A DNA stretch of 64,000 nucleotides from Sulfurospirillum sp036802865 (GCF_036802865.1 NZ_DAIRVK010000002.1:124001-188000), one strand, 5' to 3'. Shown: positions 42,988-52,288, counted from the first letter of the stretch. A program made the numbers and translations. Notes: generated by a model from the sequence alone, not told the origin.

Positions 42988-43941
42988 ATGGTAGCTTTGA
43001 TCGCACTTGGGTTACTCTCAGCCCTGTTTTTTAGCTCAACATTTGTGTTAAATCGTTTGATGAGTTTAGAAGGCGGTCATTGGGTCTGGTCAGCTTCACT
43101 TCGTTATGTTTTTATGATTGTTTTTTTACTCATAGTGATTCGTCTTTTTCAAGGTAAAAAGCCATTGAGCGAACTGTTAAAGCTTTTTAGAGAACATTGG
43201 CTTTTTTGGACGGTTGCTGGAAGCATAGGTTTTGGTTGTTTTTACGCTCTTTTGTGCTTTAGCGCAGACTATGCGCCGGGATGGGTCATAGCCGCTACTT
43301 GGCAACTGACTATCATCGCTTCGTTGTTTGTTCTCATGCTTTTTGGACGAACTTTTCCCAAACGCATTTGGGTTTTTTCAACTATTATCGTCATCGGGGT
43401 AGGGCTTGTCAACACGTCACATACCATTGAGCATTTTCACTTTGTTGAGTTTGCAAAAGGGGCTTTTCCTGTACTGATTGCAGCGTTTTGCTATCCATTT
43501 GGGAATCAACTCGTATGGGAGTCAAAACATGGGCACAAACATTTCCCAAAGATCGATTCGGCGTTACTTGACAATGCTTTTAACAAAGTCTTTTTGCTCT
43601 CGTTAGGCTCACTCCCTTTTTGGGTGTTGCTTGTTGTATGCATTCGCCCATCTGCACCGACGTTTGGGCAGGTGTTTAACACCTCTTTGGTTGCATTGCT
43701 CTCTGGTCTTGTTGCCACCACACTGTTTTTACTCGCGCGCCACCGCGCACACAAATCCAGTGAATTGGCGGCTGTTGATGCAACACAAGCCAGTGAAGTC
43801 ATCTTTGCACTTATAGGAGAGATGCTTTTTTTAGGTACAGAATTACCCAATGCGCAAGCGTGGATTGGCATCAGTTTAGTGTTTATAGGGCTTGGTTTTT
43901 TTATCTATTTTCAAGAAAAAAAAAGCGCTATTCACGATTAA
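42988..43941 (+). CDS. DMT-superfamily multidrug-efflux-like transporter
   Basis: About ten hydrophobic helices in 317 residues. The pattern starts VALIALGLLSALFFSSTFVLNRLM and includes GHWVWSASLRYVFM, typical of the multidrug resistance efflux transporter (EmrE-like DMT) group rather than EamA. The ATG at 42988 is chosen because AGGA lies upstream and the membrane part begins at once; an earlier frame start at 42895 has no support. Divergent from the Crp/Fnr-type regulator. Substrate unknown. Confidence 0.82.
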   Translation: MVALIALGLLSALFFSSTFVLNRLMSLEGGHWVWSASLRYVFMIVFLLIVIRLFQGKKPLSELLKLFREHWLFWTVAGSIGFGCFYALLCFSADYAPGWVIAATWQLTIIASLFVLMLFGRTFPKRIWVFSTIIVIGVGLVNTSHTIEHFHFVEFAKGAFPVLIAAFCYPFGNQLVWESKHGHKHFPKIDSALLDNAFNKVFLLSLGSLPFWVLLVVCIRPSAPTFGQVFNTSLVALLSGLVATTLFLLARHRAHKSSELAAVDATQASEVIFALIGEMLFLGTELPNAQAWIGISLVFIGLGFFIYFQEKKSAIHD

Positions 43942-43990
43942 TTCATAATAATGCGTTACAATACCGCAAAAGTTTATAAGGATTTTTGAA

Positions 43991-44515
43991 ATGAAAACGC
44001 TTAAAAAAGCATGTTTGGTTTTAGGATTGGCTTTAGGAGTTTATGTGTACGCAGAAACTCCTAAAATGACACTTCCTTTTAACATCACCCCTGAGATGTA
44101 CGCCTCTTTTATGGCACAAAATTTAGCAGGGAATTTGCCTAAAACCTTTAAACATAAAGATTTGTCATTGGTGGTCAACAAAGTACACGCAGAGCAAAAT
44201 AAAGTCTTTTTTGATTCAACGACAAAGCAGTATAAAGAAATTCTTGCAGAGCTTAACAAGTACCATACTTTGCCAGATGATCTCAAAAAACAGTGTAAAG
44301 ATTTTTCTCAAATTGCTATGGTGAACAAAGGCGTGGAGTACTACTTAAGTGTTGAAGAAAATGAGAAAAAATTTATAGTAAAGTATGACAAAGACGCTTG
44401 TTCAGACAATTTTGACCCAGCGCAAAAGATCTATATAGGCGGTTATAATCGCTATGGTTTTGATATCAATGGCGTCAACAAAAAAGACACACTTGCTAAA
44501 AAAGCGAGCAATTAA
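43991..44515 (+). CDS. Secreted protein of unknown function
   Basis: A signal peptide (KTLKKACLVLGLALGVYVYA, cleaved near residue 22) precedes about 150 residues without a recognised domain. Two cysteines near residues 98 and 137 could form a disulphide. The composition is charged and Lys-rich. It stands alone between a transporter gene and a diguanylate cyclase. I cannot assign a function. Confidence 0.7.
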   Translation: MKTLKKACLVLGLALGVYVYAETPKMTLPFNITPEMYASFMAQNLAGNLPKTFKHKDLSLVVNKVHAEQNKVFFDSTTKQYKEILAELNKYHTLPDDLKKQCKDFSQIAMVNKGVEYYLSVEENEKKFIVKYDKDACSDNFDPAQKIYIGGYNRYGFDINGVNKKDTLAKKASN

Positions 44516-45658
44516 TTAACGAACGCAGTTACGCCCCGCGTCTTTCGCTTCGTAGAGCTTTTCATCTGCTTGGATGTAAAGCTCATCAAAGCGTTTGATG
44601 TGTGGGGCAAGCATAGAAAGTCCGATACTCACTGTAAAATTGAGTGATTTCCCATTTTTTAATGTTACCGCTAGATGGCTCATCTCACGACACAATGTTT
44701 CAAGCTTTTTGTGTGCTTCTTCTTGGGTTACATGTAAGAGTAAAAAGGCAAACTCCTCACCACCTAAACGTCCTACAAGGTCAGTCTCTCTAAATGCATG
44801 ATTTAAAGCGTGACTAATAGCTTGAAGTACGGCATCGCCCGCTGGATGTCCGAACGTATCGTTGATATTTTTAAAATGGTCGATGTCAAGAATAGCAAAG
44901 CAGATAGACTCATCATAACGCAAGGCACGTTGCAGCTCTTTTTCTGCTTCTTTCAAAAAGTAGCCACGGTTGTGAAGTCCTGTAAGGGTGTCCGTTTGGG
45001 CAAGGTACTGTAACTCTTTTTCAAGAACTTTGCGTCTGTCTATCTCTTCTTTTAGGAGAATTTGCTCAAAACAAAGCGCTTCATGTGTCTGTGTAGACTC
45101 TTCTTGAAAACGAGAGCGATGGTACTCAATCCAACTGCTAATAGTCATTACCATCATATAAGAGATACAAAAACGCACTTGAAAAGGAGTATGATAAATC
45201 GTTTGCATTTCAGGGACAAAGAAAAAAAGCCCTATGACCATCATTAAAAAGAAAAAACTCCAGATAAATCCTAAGCGATTGCCAAACAAGAAGATAATAC
45301 CAATAGGATAACAGTATGCCCATAAAATGCGTGATTGCTCTGTGTCAGCATAGATGATGTAACCCAGTAACGAAACGAGAATGAGATTTGCAGGGTGGTA
45401 AAAAAGATAGGTTTTATCTGTCTTGTGAATGAGAAAAAGTGTACCTAGCAAATAGAATGAAAGAAAAGTAATGCCACCTGCAATAATAAATTCATGTTTG
45501 AAACTGTTGTAGAGTCCAAGTCCTATAGCAAGAGGTAAAATCATAAGTGTTACCCAGACGTAATGATTGAGTCTCGCTAATTGATCTTCGTTATGGACTG
45601 GCGATTTTGCAACAATAAGATCAACAGTTTGCTGAATATGTTTCGCAAATATGAGCAT
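44516..45658 (-). CDS. Membrane diguanylate cyclase (GGDEF), paralogue 1
   Basis: Five to six hydrophobic helices (about 30-185) form an integral membrane sensor, followed by a GGDEF domain (about 215-380). The signature is RLGGEEF, an accepted active form. The inhibition site RETD precedes it by five residues. It should make cyclic-di-GMP with feedback inhibition. The ATG at 45658 is preferred to a TTG one codon earlier. A close paralogue lies directly upstream at 45776, sharing the order, helices and many identical segments. Confidence 0.9.
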   Translation of the reverse strand: MLIFAKHIQQTVDLIVAKSPVHNEDQLARLNHYVWVTLMILPLAIGLGLYNSFKHEFIIAGGITFLSFYLLGTLFLIHKTDKTYLFYHPANLILVSLLGYIIYADTEQSRILWAYCYPIGIIFLFGNRLGFIWSFFFLMMVIGLFFFVPEMQTIYHTPFQVRFCISYMMVMTISSWIEYHRSRFQEESTQTHEALCFEQILLKEEIDRRKVLEKELQYLAQTDTLTGLHNRGYFLKEAEKELQRALRYDESICFAILDIDHFKNINDTFGHPAGDAVLQAISHALNHAFRETDLVGRLGGEEFAFLLLHVTQEEAHKKLETLCREMSHLAVTLKNGKSLNFTVSIGLSMLAPHIKRFDELYIQADEKLYEAKDAGRNCVR

Positions 45659-45775
45659 CAATCTTCTTTATGATAGAGTAGCTACTATTATAGACCACTC
45701 AAGCTTGTTTATATGTAAAGATAATTCCCTACTCACCAAAGTTTTTATCTGCTCCTACCAATGTGATACTTTTCA

Positions 45776-46900
45776 TTAACGCACGCAGTTACGTCCTGCA
45801 TTTTTTGCTTGGTAGAGCTTTTCATCTGCTTGAATGTACAGTTCATCAAAGCGTTTGACCTGTGGTGTAAACATCGCCAATCCAATACAGACAGTGACAC
45901 TCAGTGTTTTTCTACCATCGTAAGGAACGTTGAGTTCACTTATTTCTTGTCTTAATTTTTCCATCTTTGCTCTCGCTTCATCTGCGTTTACATGTAAAAG
46001 TAAGAAAGCAAACTCTTCACCACCAAGACGTGCTACAAGGTCTGTTCCTCGTATGGTAAGAAGGCAGTGCTTTGCTATGCTTTGCAGAACACTATCGCCT
46101 ATGGGATGCCCAAATGTATCGTTGATATGTTTAAAATGGTCTATATCAAGGATCGCAAAACAAAGAGAAGTGTTATAGCGTTGAGCGCGTTTGAGCTCTT
46201 TTTCGGCGGACTCTAAAAAGTAACCTCGGTTGTAAAGAGAGGTAAGAGGATCCGTTCTGGCAAGTCGTTTAAGCTCTTTTTCCAATATTTTGCGTCTTTC
46301 TATCTCCTCTTTAAGTAATTTTTGCTCTAAAAAAAGTGCTTGATGAGAGCGAGCCCCATGGTATTCCACCCAACTGCTAATAATCGCTACAACAAGATAC
46401 GAGATACCAAAACGTACTTGAAAAGGGATACTGTAAATGGTGTGAATTTCAGGGAGAAAAAGAAAAAGCCCAATGATCATGCCTAAAAGTAAACAGCTCC
46501 ATAAAAAGCCAAGGCGATGCCCCAATAAAAAGATGATACCAATAGGATAGATATAGGCCCAAAGAATGCGGGAGTTTTCTGCATCGGCATGAAATACCAT
46601 AAAAAGAACCAAAAAAGCGTAGAGAAGATTGGCACTATGGTAAAGCAGATAGGTCTTTTGGATGGTGGGAATAAGAAAGAGTGAGCCAACCATATGCCCT
46701 GAAAAAAGGATAATCAAAATGGCTAGAGTATAGTTGTGAATGTAGATATTGTATGCGCCTGAACAAAATGCAACAGGCAACATTAAAAGGGCGATCCAGA
46801 CATAATGGTTGAGCCTAAAAATCTCGTCTTCATTATGTGTGAGTGCTTTTGCGACAATAAGATCAACTAAATGTTGAATTTTTTTGGCCAATATAATCAT
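45776..46900 (-). CDS. Membrane diguanylate cyclase (GGDEF), paralogue 2
   Basis: Same architecture as the neighbour: hydrophobic N-terminal region and GGDEF domain with signature ARLGGEEF and inhibition site RGTD. It ends in the same DEKLYQAKNAGRNCVR-type sequence. The ATG at 46900 is chosen because a GGGGG-rich ribosome-binding site lies upstream; an earlier ATG at 46927 is possible. The pair probably arose by tandem duplication, so each may sense a different cue. The signal is unknown. Confidence 0.9.
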   Translation of the reverse strand: MIILAKKIQHLVDLIVAKALTHNEDEIFRLNHYVWIALLMLPVAFCSGAYNIYIHNYTLAILIILFSGHMVGSLFLIPTIQKTYLLYHSANLLYAFLVLFMVFHADAENSRILWAYIYPIGIIFLLGHRLGFLWSCLLLGMIIGLFLFLPEIHTIYSIPFQVRFGISYLVVAIISSWVEYHGARSHQALFLEQKLLKEEIERRKILEKELKRLARTDPLTSLYNRGYFLESAEKELKRAQRYNTSLCFAILDIDHFKHINDTFGHPIGDSVLQSIAKHCLLTIRGTDLVARLGGEEFAFLLLHVNADEARAKMEKLRQEISELNVPYDGRKTLSVTVCIGLAMFTPQVKRFDELYIQADEKLYQAKNAGRNCVR

Positions 46901-46992
46901 CTCAGCCCCCTTTTTCAAATTGTACATCAGCTATGTGACAAAGGTGTTGTATGGAGAAAAAAACGCTATGGAAGAAATGACACAATGAAGCA

Positions 46993-48378
46993 TTAAGGCG
47001 TAAGTGTTTTTATCCATATTTTTTTTAGAAGCATTACTGCATCGTCTATCTCCGTTTCTTGCAATCCGCCAAAGCCCATTTTTAGGGCTTCCCATGCTTC
47101 ACCATAGTCATCGCTTCCTAGATAAAGTTTTACGCCTTCTTTGAGGGCATTAACACGTAACTTTTGAAGATCTATACTGATGGTTGGACGCACCATGATG
47201 GCAAGTCCACCGCCTTCGCTGATAATCTCTATATCATCGCCAAACACATTTTTAAGGGTCTCTCTCATCAGGTCATGCTTTTTTCGGTTGAGTGTGCGCA
47301 TTTTACGTAAATGACGCTCCCAATGCCCCTCTTTCATAAAAAGCTCTAATGTTGCCTGTGTGGAAAGTGCCACGCAGCATCGAAGATGATGTGTATGAGC
47401 TAAAGTTTTATACGTTTCCAAATAACGATGTGGAAGTACAAGGTAACTGACCCGAAGTGCAGGAGAGAGTGATTTTGAAAAGGTTCCAACATACATAACA
47501 CGGTCATCGTTATCAAGCCCTTGGAGTGAGGGAATAGGGCGATTTTGGTACCTAAGTTCACTGTCGTAGTCATCTTCGATGATGATCCCACCAACTCTCT
47601 TTGCCCAATTTAAGAGCTTGATGCGGTTTGAAATGGGCATATTGACCCCTGTTGGGTACTGATGCGAAGGGGTAATGTAAACCAGTTTCGCCTTGGTTGC
47701 TTCGAGTTTATCGACATCTAAGCCGTTATGATTGATGTCAATAGGTGTCAAAGCATAACCATAATCTCCAAAAATCTGACCCGTGACAGGATACCCAGGA
47801 TACTCAATAGCAATCTCATGTAACTGTTCCACAAACAGTGCTGCTATAAGGTTCATGGAGTCTGTAAACCCTCCGCAGACAACGATTTGTGAAGCATCGC
47901 AAACAACACCACGGGATTTGATAAGGTAGTTTGAGATCTCATCTCGCAGTCCTCTTTCACCTTGCCTATCGCCATATTTTCCAAAATCCAATTTTGCTTC
48001 CATTGCCTTGATGAAAAGGCGTTTCCAAAGTTTTAAAGGAAATGTATCGGGGGTTAATCGCGCGGGAAAAAAATCATAACGTAAAGCCGTTTGCGATAAC
48101 TCGTGCTTCTTTTGCATCACAGCGGTATCATGATGCGTTTCCAGTAAAGTATCGGCAACAAAATAGCCACTTTTGGGAATACTCTCGATGTAGCCTTCGG
48201 TGTAGAGCTGTTTGTAGGCCAATTCAACCGTATTTTTGCTGATTTTGTATTCTAAAGCGATTTTACGAACAGAGGGGAGTTTTGCACCCGCTTTTAAATG
48301 GTGTGAAATCTCATCTTTAATGGCATCGTAGAGTTGTATATAAAGAGGTTTGCTTGATTCTTTTTCTAAGATGTACAT
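46993..48378 (-). CDS. MocR/PdxR-type regulator (GntR HTH + aminotransferase domain)
   Basis: The N-terminal GntR winged helix (LYIQLYDAIKDEISHHLKAGAKLPSVRKIALEYKIS-like) is joined to a fold-type I aminotransferase domain from about residue 95. The PLP lysine is in GTFSKSLSPALRV, preceded by IIEDDYDSELRY. MocR proteins use PLP or an adduct as effector. It diverges from two PNPOx-like genes (vitamin B6 or flavin enzymes), so it may sense PLP and regulate them. An inverted repeat sits between the genes. Confidence 0.88.
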   Translation of the reverse strand: MYILEKESSKPLYIQLYDAIKDEISHHLKAGAKLPSVRKIALEYKISKNTVELAYKQLYTEGYIESIPKSGYFVADTLLETHHDTAVMQKKHELSQTALRYDFFPARLTPDTFPLKLWKRLFIKAMEAKLDFGKYGDRQGERGLRDEISNYLIKSRGVVCDASQIVVCGGFTDSMNLIAALFVEQLHEIAIEYPGYPVTGQIFGDYGYALTPIDINHNGLDVDKLEATKAKLVYITPSHQYPTGVNMPISNRIKLLNWAKRVGGIIIEDDYDSELRYQNRPIPSLQGLDNDDRVMYVGTFSKSLSPALRVSYLVLPHRYLETYKTLAHTHHLRCCVALSTQATLELFMKEGHWERHLRKMRTLNRKKHDLMRETLKNVFGDDIEIISEGGGLAIMVRPTISIDLQKLRVNALKEGVKLYLGSDDYGEAWEALKMGFGGLQETEIDDAVMLLKKIWIKTLTP

Positions 48379-48401
48379 AACTGACCCCTAAAATATTTAA
48401 T

Positions 48402-48429
48402 AAACTGGCTCTTGTGTAGAGTACAGTTT
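48402..48429. promoter_or_regulatory. Inverted repeat between MocR regulator and PNPOx-like genes
   Basis: AAACTG (48402-48407) and CAGTTT (48424-48429) form an outer repeat, with CTCT and AGAG nested inside around TGTGT. The location in the divergent promoter region suggests an operator for the MocR-type regulator. A -10-like TATAAT follows at about 48435. Confidence 0.5.
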
Positions 48430-48479
48430 GAGAATATAATACCGAAATTATGATTTAAATTAATTTTATGGAGTATCCA

Positions 48480-48848
48480 ATGATTTCTGAGACGTTAAAG
48501 AGTGTTATGCAAAAAGAGGGCGTTGTTGCCATCGTCGCCCAAGGAAAAGAGTTTCCACATGTTGTCAACACGTGGCATTCTTATGTCAGTGTAGGTAAAG
48601 AGAGTTTTATCGTTCCAGTAGGTGGAATGCATGGCATGGAAGAGGCGTTAAACCATGATGAGAGAGTCTTGGTAACGGTTGGGAGTAAAGAGGTTGAGGG
48701 TCTGCATGGGATGGGAACAGGGTTCTTGCTGAGTGGTCATGCGAAGATGATTTCTGATGGTGAGGAGTACGATCTTATGCAAAAGCGCTATCCTTGGGCA
48801 AGAGCTATTATGAACATTACTATTTTAAATGCCACTCAAACAGTCTAG
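48480..48848 (+). CDS. Pyridoxamine 5'-phosphate oxidase-like flavin-fold protein (short)
   Basis: A 122-residue split-barrel protein (VVAIVAQGKEFPHVVNTWHSYV, then FIVPVGGMHG and RVLVTVGSKEV) related to the PNPOx-like FMN-binding family. The ATG at 48480 is preceded by GGAG 7 nt upstream. Reaction not known; small members bind FMN or F420. It is the first of two such genes next to the MocR regulator, and a second one follows 8 bp later. Confidence 0.8.
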   Translation: MISETLKSVMQKEGVVAIVAQGKEFPHVVNTWHSYVSVGKESFIVPVGGMHGMEEALNHDERVLVTVGSKEVEGLHGMGTGFLLSGHAKMISDGEEYDLMQKRYPWARAIMNITILNATQTV

Positions 48849-48856
48849 GAAAAACA

Positions 48857-49465
48857 ATGCGAAGATCTGAATTTGAAGTCAATGACATTCAACTGGCACA
48901 AGAAATACTAGCGTCATGCGAGCATGGAACACTCTGTTTAGTTGATGGTGATGAGCCTTATGCTGTTCCACTTAATTTTGCTTGGTATGATGGAAAAATC
49001 TGCTTTCATGGCTCAAAAGAGGGACGTAAGATGGAAGTAATCGCTAAAAACCCCAAAGCGAGTTTTAGCGTAGTCAAACCTCTTTCATTGTTGCCGTCTT
49101 ATTTTAGCAATACCCGCGCTGCTTGCCCTGCCTCACAGCTCTATATTTCGGTGCATTTTGTAGGCATGATTGAGCTTGTGGAAGAGCTGAGCCAAAAGGC
49201 AAATGTTCTCAATGCGCTTATGCAAAAACTTCAGCCAGAGGGCGGGTATGAGAACATAGAAGCATCAAATCCTATGTATAAAAAAGCAGTTGAAAACATA
49301 GGCATTGGAACGCTTATTCCAACATCAATTTCGTTTAAAATCAAAGCAGGTCAAAATCTGAACGAAGAGCGCAGAGCTTTGTTAATTGAAAAATTGAGCG
49401 AACGTGGAGAGCCACTGGATCTTTTGAGTGTAAAATTGATTAAGCAGATGAACGAGAAAGTGTAA
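48857..49465 (+). CDS. Pyridoxamine 5'-phosphate oxidase-family protein
   Basis: A split-barrel FMN-binding protein of about 202 residues. The start MRRSEFEVND and CEHGTLCLVDGDEPYAVPLNFAW plus KICFHGSKEGRKMEVI match the NimA/PNPOx-like group, which includes nitroimidazole-resistance reductases. AGGA lies upstream of the ATG at 48857. The frame also starts earlier (48794), but that would overlap the preceding gene. A perfect palindromic terminator follows. Confidence 0.85.
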   Translation: MRRSEFEVNDIQLAQEILASCEHGTLCLVDGDEPYAVPLNFAWYDGKICFHGSKEGRKMEVIAKNPKASFSVVKPLSLLPSYFSNTRAACPASQLYISVHFVGMIELVEELSQKANVLNALMQKLQPEGGYENIEASNPMYKKAVENIGIGTLIPTSISFKIKAGQNLNEERRALLIEKLSERGEPLDLLSVKLIKQMNEKV

Positions 49466-49471
49466 AGAAGA

Positions 49472-49497
49472 AAGAGGCTTTACATGTAAAGCCTCTT
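49472..49497. terminator. Palindromic terminator containing TTTACATGTAAA
   Basis: A perfect 13-bp inverted repeat with no separate loop sits between two convergent genes. Its centre is TTTACATGTAAA (49479-49490), one of at least seven copies of this palindrome in the window. TTGTGAG and AAAATTTT follow on the plus side. Confidence 0.65.
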
Positions 49498-49512
49498 GTG
49501 AGAAAATTTTAA

Positions 49513-50367
49513 TTAAGCGTTTGCTTCTTTGAGCGCTGCTTCAACGTACATATCACGTAGTTTTTTCACCATAGGACCAGGTTTTCCACTGCCGATAGGT
49601 TTACCATCAATCTCGATGATCGGTAGAACAAAAATAGTTGCACTTGCCATAAATGCTTCATCGGCATTTAACGCTTCTTCAATGGTAAATAAACGCTCTT
49701 CGACTTTAATGTTATGCTCTTTTGTGTACTGCATAAGAAGTTTTCGGCGAATACTTGGCAAAATAGCATTTGAAAGTGGACGTGTAATGATGACATCGTC
49801 TTTAATGATAAACGCCGCTGATGAAGTTCCTTCAGTCACAAAACCATCTTCAACCATCCAACCCTCATAAGCACCTTTTTGGTGGACTTCTTCTTTGGCT
49901 AAAACTTGACCGAGAAGTGAGATAGACTTAATGTCGCGTCTTTTCCATCTGATGTCCGCACAACTGACTACTTTAATACCTTTGTCTGCAAGAGGGTTTT
50001 TGATGATCTCTTTTTTAAAGGTAAATGCCATAAACGTTGTTGGAGTATTTTCAGGGAAGTAGAATTCACGAGGCGCAACACCACGTGTCACTTGCATATA
50101 AATGCCACCTTCCACAACATCATTTTTAGCAATCAAAGTGTCTAAAATAGTTTCAATCTCAGCTTTACAAAAAGGTGCTTTAAGACCAATTTTGCTCATG
50201 CTCGCATTGAAACGCTCATAAAAAGGCTCTTTATCAATTACTTTTCCATTAATAACAGGTACAACTTCGTAGATGCCATCACCAAAAAGATAACCACGAT
50301 CAAAAATCGATACTTTGGCATCTTCCTCTTTACAAAAATCTCCGTTTAAAAAAACAATACTGCTCAT
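49513..50367 (-). CDS. dat: D-amino-acid aminotransferase (fold-type IV)
   Basis: This PLP enzyme of fold type IV swaps amino groups between D-alanine or D-glutamate and keto acids, or acts on branched-chain amino acids. Features are FDRGYLFGDGIYEVVP, the PLP-binding Lys in RRDIKSISLLGQVLAKEE, EGWMVEDGFVTEGTSSAAF and the late ASATIFVLPI. The ATG at 50367 follows GGAG by 6 nt. The frame extends upstream but the extra region is not related. D-alanine/D-glutamate specificity is inferred from the motif set. Confidence 0.88.
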   Translation of the reverse strand: MSSIVFLNGDFCKEEDAKVSIFDRGYLFGDGIYEVVPVINGKVIDKEPFYERFNASMSKIGLKAPFCKAEIETILDTLIAKNDVVEGGIYMQVTRGVAPREFYFPENTPTTFMAFTFKKEIIKNPLADKGIKVVSCADIRWKRRDIKSISLLGQVLAKEEVHQKGAYEGWMVEDGFVTEGTSSAAFIIKDDVIITRPLSNAILPSIRRKLLMQYTKEHNIKVEERLFTIEEALNADEAFMASATIFVLPIIEIDGKPIGSGKPGPMVKKLRDMYVEAALKEANA

Positions 50368-50605
50368 TACAGACTCCAAAAAAAATAGTGATGAAATTGT
50401 ACCAAAAGGTTTCTTAGGCATGTGTGCAATAAGTAGGCAGAAGGTCTTTTTTTGTTTGTTCGTTGTTCTATTCTTAAAGATTAAAGAGATATTATTTTTG
50501 AAGCGTTTGTGGTAGATTGGGTTGCAGTGCAAAAAGTTAAAAGTTTAGCCATCTCCCTAAAGTTCTTAAGTTCTCAACTAAGATGTTATGCTAAAAGGAT
50601 AAAAC

Positions 50606-52033
50606 ATGAAATTTTTACTAACTAGTTTACTTTTTAGTTCAATCTTATTTTCTGCTAGTTTTGATTGTTCAAAAGCCACGACAACATTAGAGGAATCAAT
50701 TTGTGAGAATGTGGACTTAAATCAACTTGATGATATGTTAGGAAAAAAGTTTTTTTCTATAAAAAAACAACTCAATGAGACAGATGTCAAACTCTTACAA
50801 AATGAACAGAAACAATGGCTGAAAGAAAGAACATCCATATGTAGTAGAAATGATGTTGCATGCCTCATAAATTTATACCAAGTCCGAATTAATTCCCTAC
50901 AAGATGAATATGCTAGCAAACTTCAAAAAAACATGCATTTAAATGTCCTCTGCAATCAAATTAAATCTGATTTTGAACAAGCTATTGAAAAATGTGTGTT
51001 TGATCAGGACTGTATATCATCGGCATTATCGAAAAGTGCGTCCGGACTTAGGAGATATGAACATCCTGAAGTTGCAGTCAATAATTTTGGATATACCCAG
51101 ATAAAAACCGCTTCAGCAAAGACCAGCGCTAAGGGAACTAGCTTGGTGCAATTGGATAAATTTCAAGGAGACAGATTCCCTAGATTTCGTGAGAGTAGAT
51201 TGGTAGACTCTGCTACTTTATCAGAAATTCTTTCGCTACCTCGTAAAGAGTCTCACAAAAGAAGCGATAATGCCGAAGAGTTTCAACAAGTATTAGACAA
51301 AGGGCAAAAAGTATCTGACTATATGGCATATCTCTACTACGTAGATGGAGTTGGCGATATTGTAGTAATACCTGATTGCGAAATAGAAACTGAGTATGGT
51401 GCAATTGACAAGTGTGCTCAAGTGAACACTTTAGATGTATTATTAGTTTACAGTAACACAAATACTAAAAAAATTTGTCATTTCGATACACTTGAAATAA
51501 ATCCACAAATAACAAAAATAGAAAATATTTTTTTATCTTCAGATGAACCTTCTGAAAGACTTGAAGCTTTAAAAAAAATCAACACATTGTCACCAGATAA
51601 GCAATATAAATACAATTGTATTGCATTGAATGATCAAGATGCAAATGTAAGATATTATGGAATCATGAAGTTTAGAGGACCTGCAAAAGAGACTATACCT
51701 TTAATGTTAAACACTATAATTCAGGATCCAGTAAAAGACAATAGAGATATGGCTTTATTTATTCAATTAACCCCACCATTTACTGACAACGGTGCAGATC
51801 CATGCGAAAACTTTTCTATTATTGAAGAAAATCTTGATTTAGCATTCGAAGTATATGATCGAGTAAGCTATTCCTCAGAATCTACAGTTGCTATGCGTAA
51901 TCTTCTTGGTTCAGGTTCTCAGTGTTGTACAACAATGAAAAAAGAAAATATTGAGAGGATATATAACAAACTTGCATCTCAATTTTGGTCTGAAGATAAA
52001 AAGAGATATGAACAATGTTTAAATTTGAAATAG
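50606..52033 (+). CDS. Secreted LprI/DUF1311-domain protein, AT-rich
   Basis: A signal peptide (1-18) leads into a DUF1311/LprI-like domain (SFDCSKATTTLEESICENVDLNQLD, KQWLKERTSICSRNDVACL) with paired cysteines. Proteins of this group include a lysozyme inhibitor. The remaining 370 residues are not recognised and read as helical, with HEAT-like segments possible (AKETIPLMLNTIIQDPVKDNRDMALFIQ). The gene is visibly more AT-rich than its neighbours, suggesting acquisition. A GC-rich hairpin follows the stop. Confidence 0.75.
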   Translation: MKFLLTSLLFSSILFSASFDCSKATTTLEESICENVDLNQLDDMLGKKFFSIKKQLNETDVKLLQNEQKQWLKERTSICSRNDVACLINLYQVRINSLQDEYASKLQKNMHLNVLCNQIKSDFEQAIEKCVFDQDCISSALSKSASGLRRYEHPEVAVNNFGYTQIKTASAKTSAKGTSLVQLDKFQGDRFPRFRESRLVDSATLSEILSLPRKESHKRSDNAEEFQQVLDKGQKVSDYMAYLYYVDGVGDIVVIPDCEIETEYGAIDKCAQVNTLDVLLVYSNTNTKKICHFDTLEINPQITKIENIFLSSDEPSERLEALKKINTLSPDKQYKYNCIALNDQDANVRYYGIMKFRGPAKETIPLMLNTIIQDPVKDNRDMALFIQLTPPFTDNGADPCENFSIIEENLDLAFEVYDRVSYSSESTVAMRNLLGSGSQCCTTMKKENIERIYNKLASQFWSEDKKRYEQCLNLK

Positions 52034-52042
52034 GAAAAAAAA

Positions 52043-52073
52043 GGGGGGACAGCTACTTTAATGACTGCCCCCC
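52043..52073 (+). terminator. GC-rich terminator after the LprI-like gene
   Basis: GGGGGGACAG (52043-52052) pairs with CTGCCCCCC (52065-52073) around a 12-nt loop. It is preceded by a run of A and followed by TCATTTT, fitting a bidirectional intrinsic terminator. Confidence 0.7.
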
Positions 52074-52262
52074 TCATTTTAGGGGTCAGGGCTAAATTTT
52101 TAACTTTTGACAATTTATAGAAAATGGAGACAGGCTATTTTTACAGAATTAGACAATAAATCTTTTACATGTAAATAAAAAGTAGCCAGTGCCGAATGGC
52201 ACATGGCTCAAACGCTTTTTTTCAACAAAACTGATGGATTACGTGGCACGAAAATCAAGTGA
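52074..52262. other. Gap with a GGGGTCAGG-type segment, possible mobile-element remnant
   Basis: No gene is visible. The stretch GGGGTCAGGGCTAAATTT and a later GGAGACAGGCTATTTTT resemble repeated ends seen near some Y1-transposase (RAYT) relatives, but this rests on recollection only. It also holds a copy of TTTACATGTAAA (52164-52175). Confidence 0.25.
52164..52175. repeat. TTTACATGTAAA palindrome, intergenic copy
   Basis: A 12-bp perfect palindrome in the gap between the LprI-like gene and the second chemoreceptor. It belongs to the repeated set listed in the findings. Confidence 0.6.
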
Positions 52263-52287
52263 TTAAAGCCCTAAAATAGGGCTTTAA
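52263..52287. terminator. Hairpin at the end of the second chemoreceptor gene
   Basis: A perfect 11-bp inverted repeat (52263-52273 with 52277-52287) around AAA. It abuts the chemoreceptor stop at 52289. The minus-strand sequence beyond it is not T-rich, so termination strength is uncertain. Confidence 0.55.
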
Positions 52288-52288
52288 C

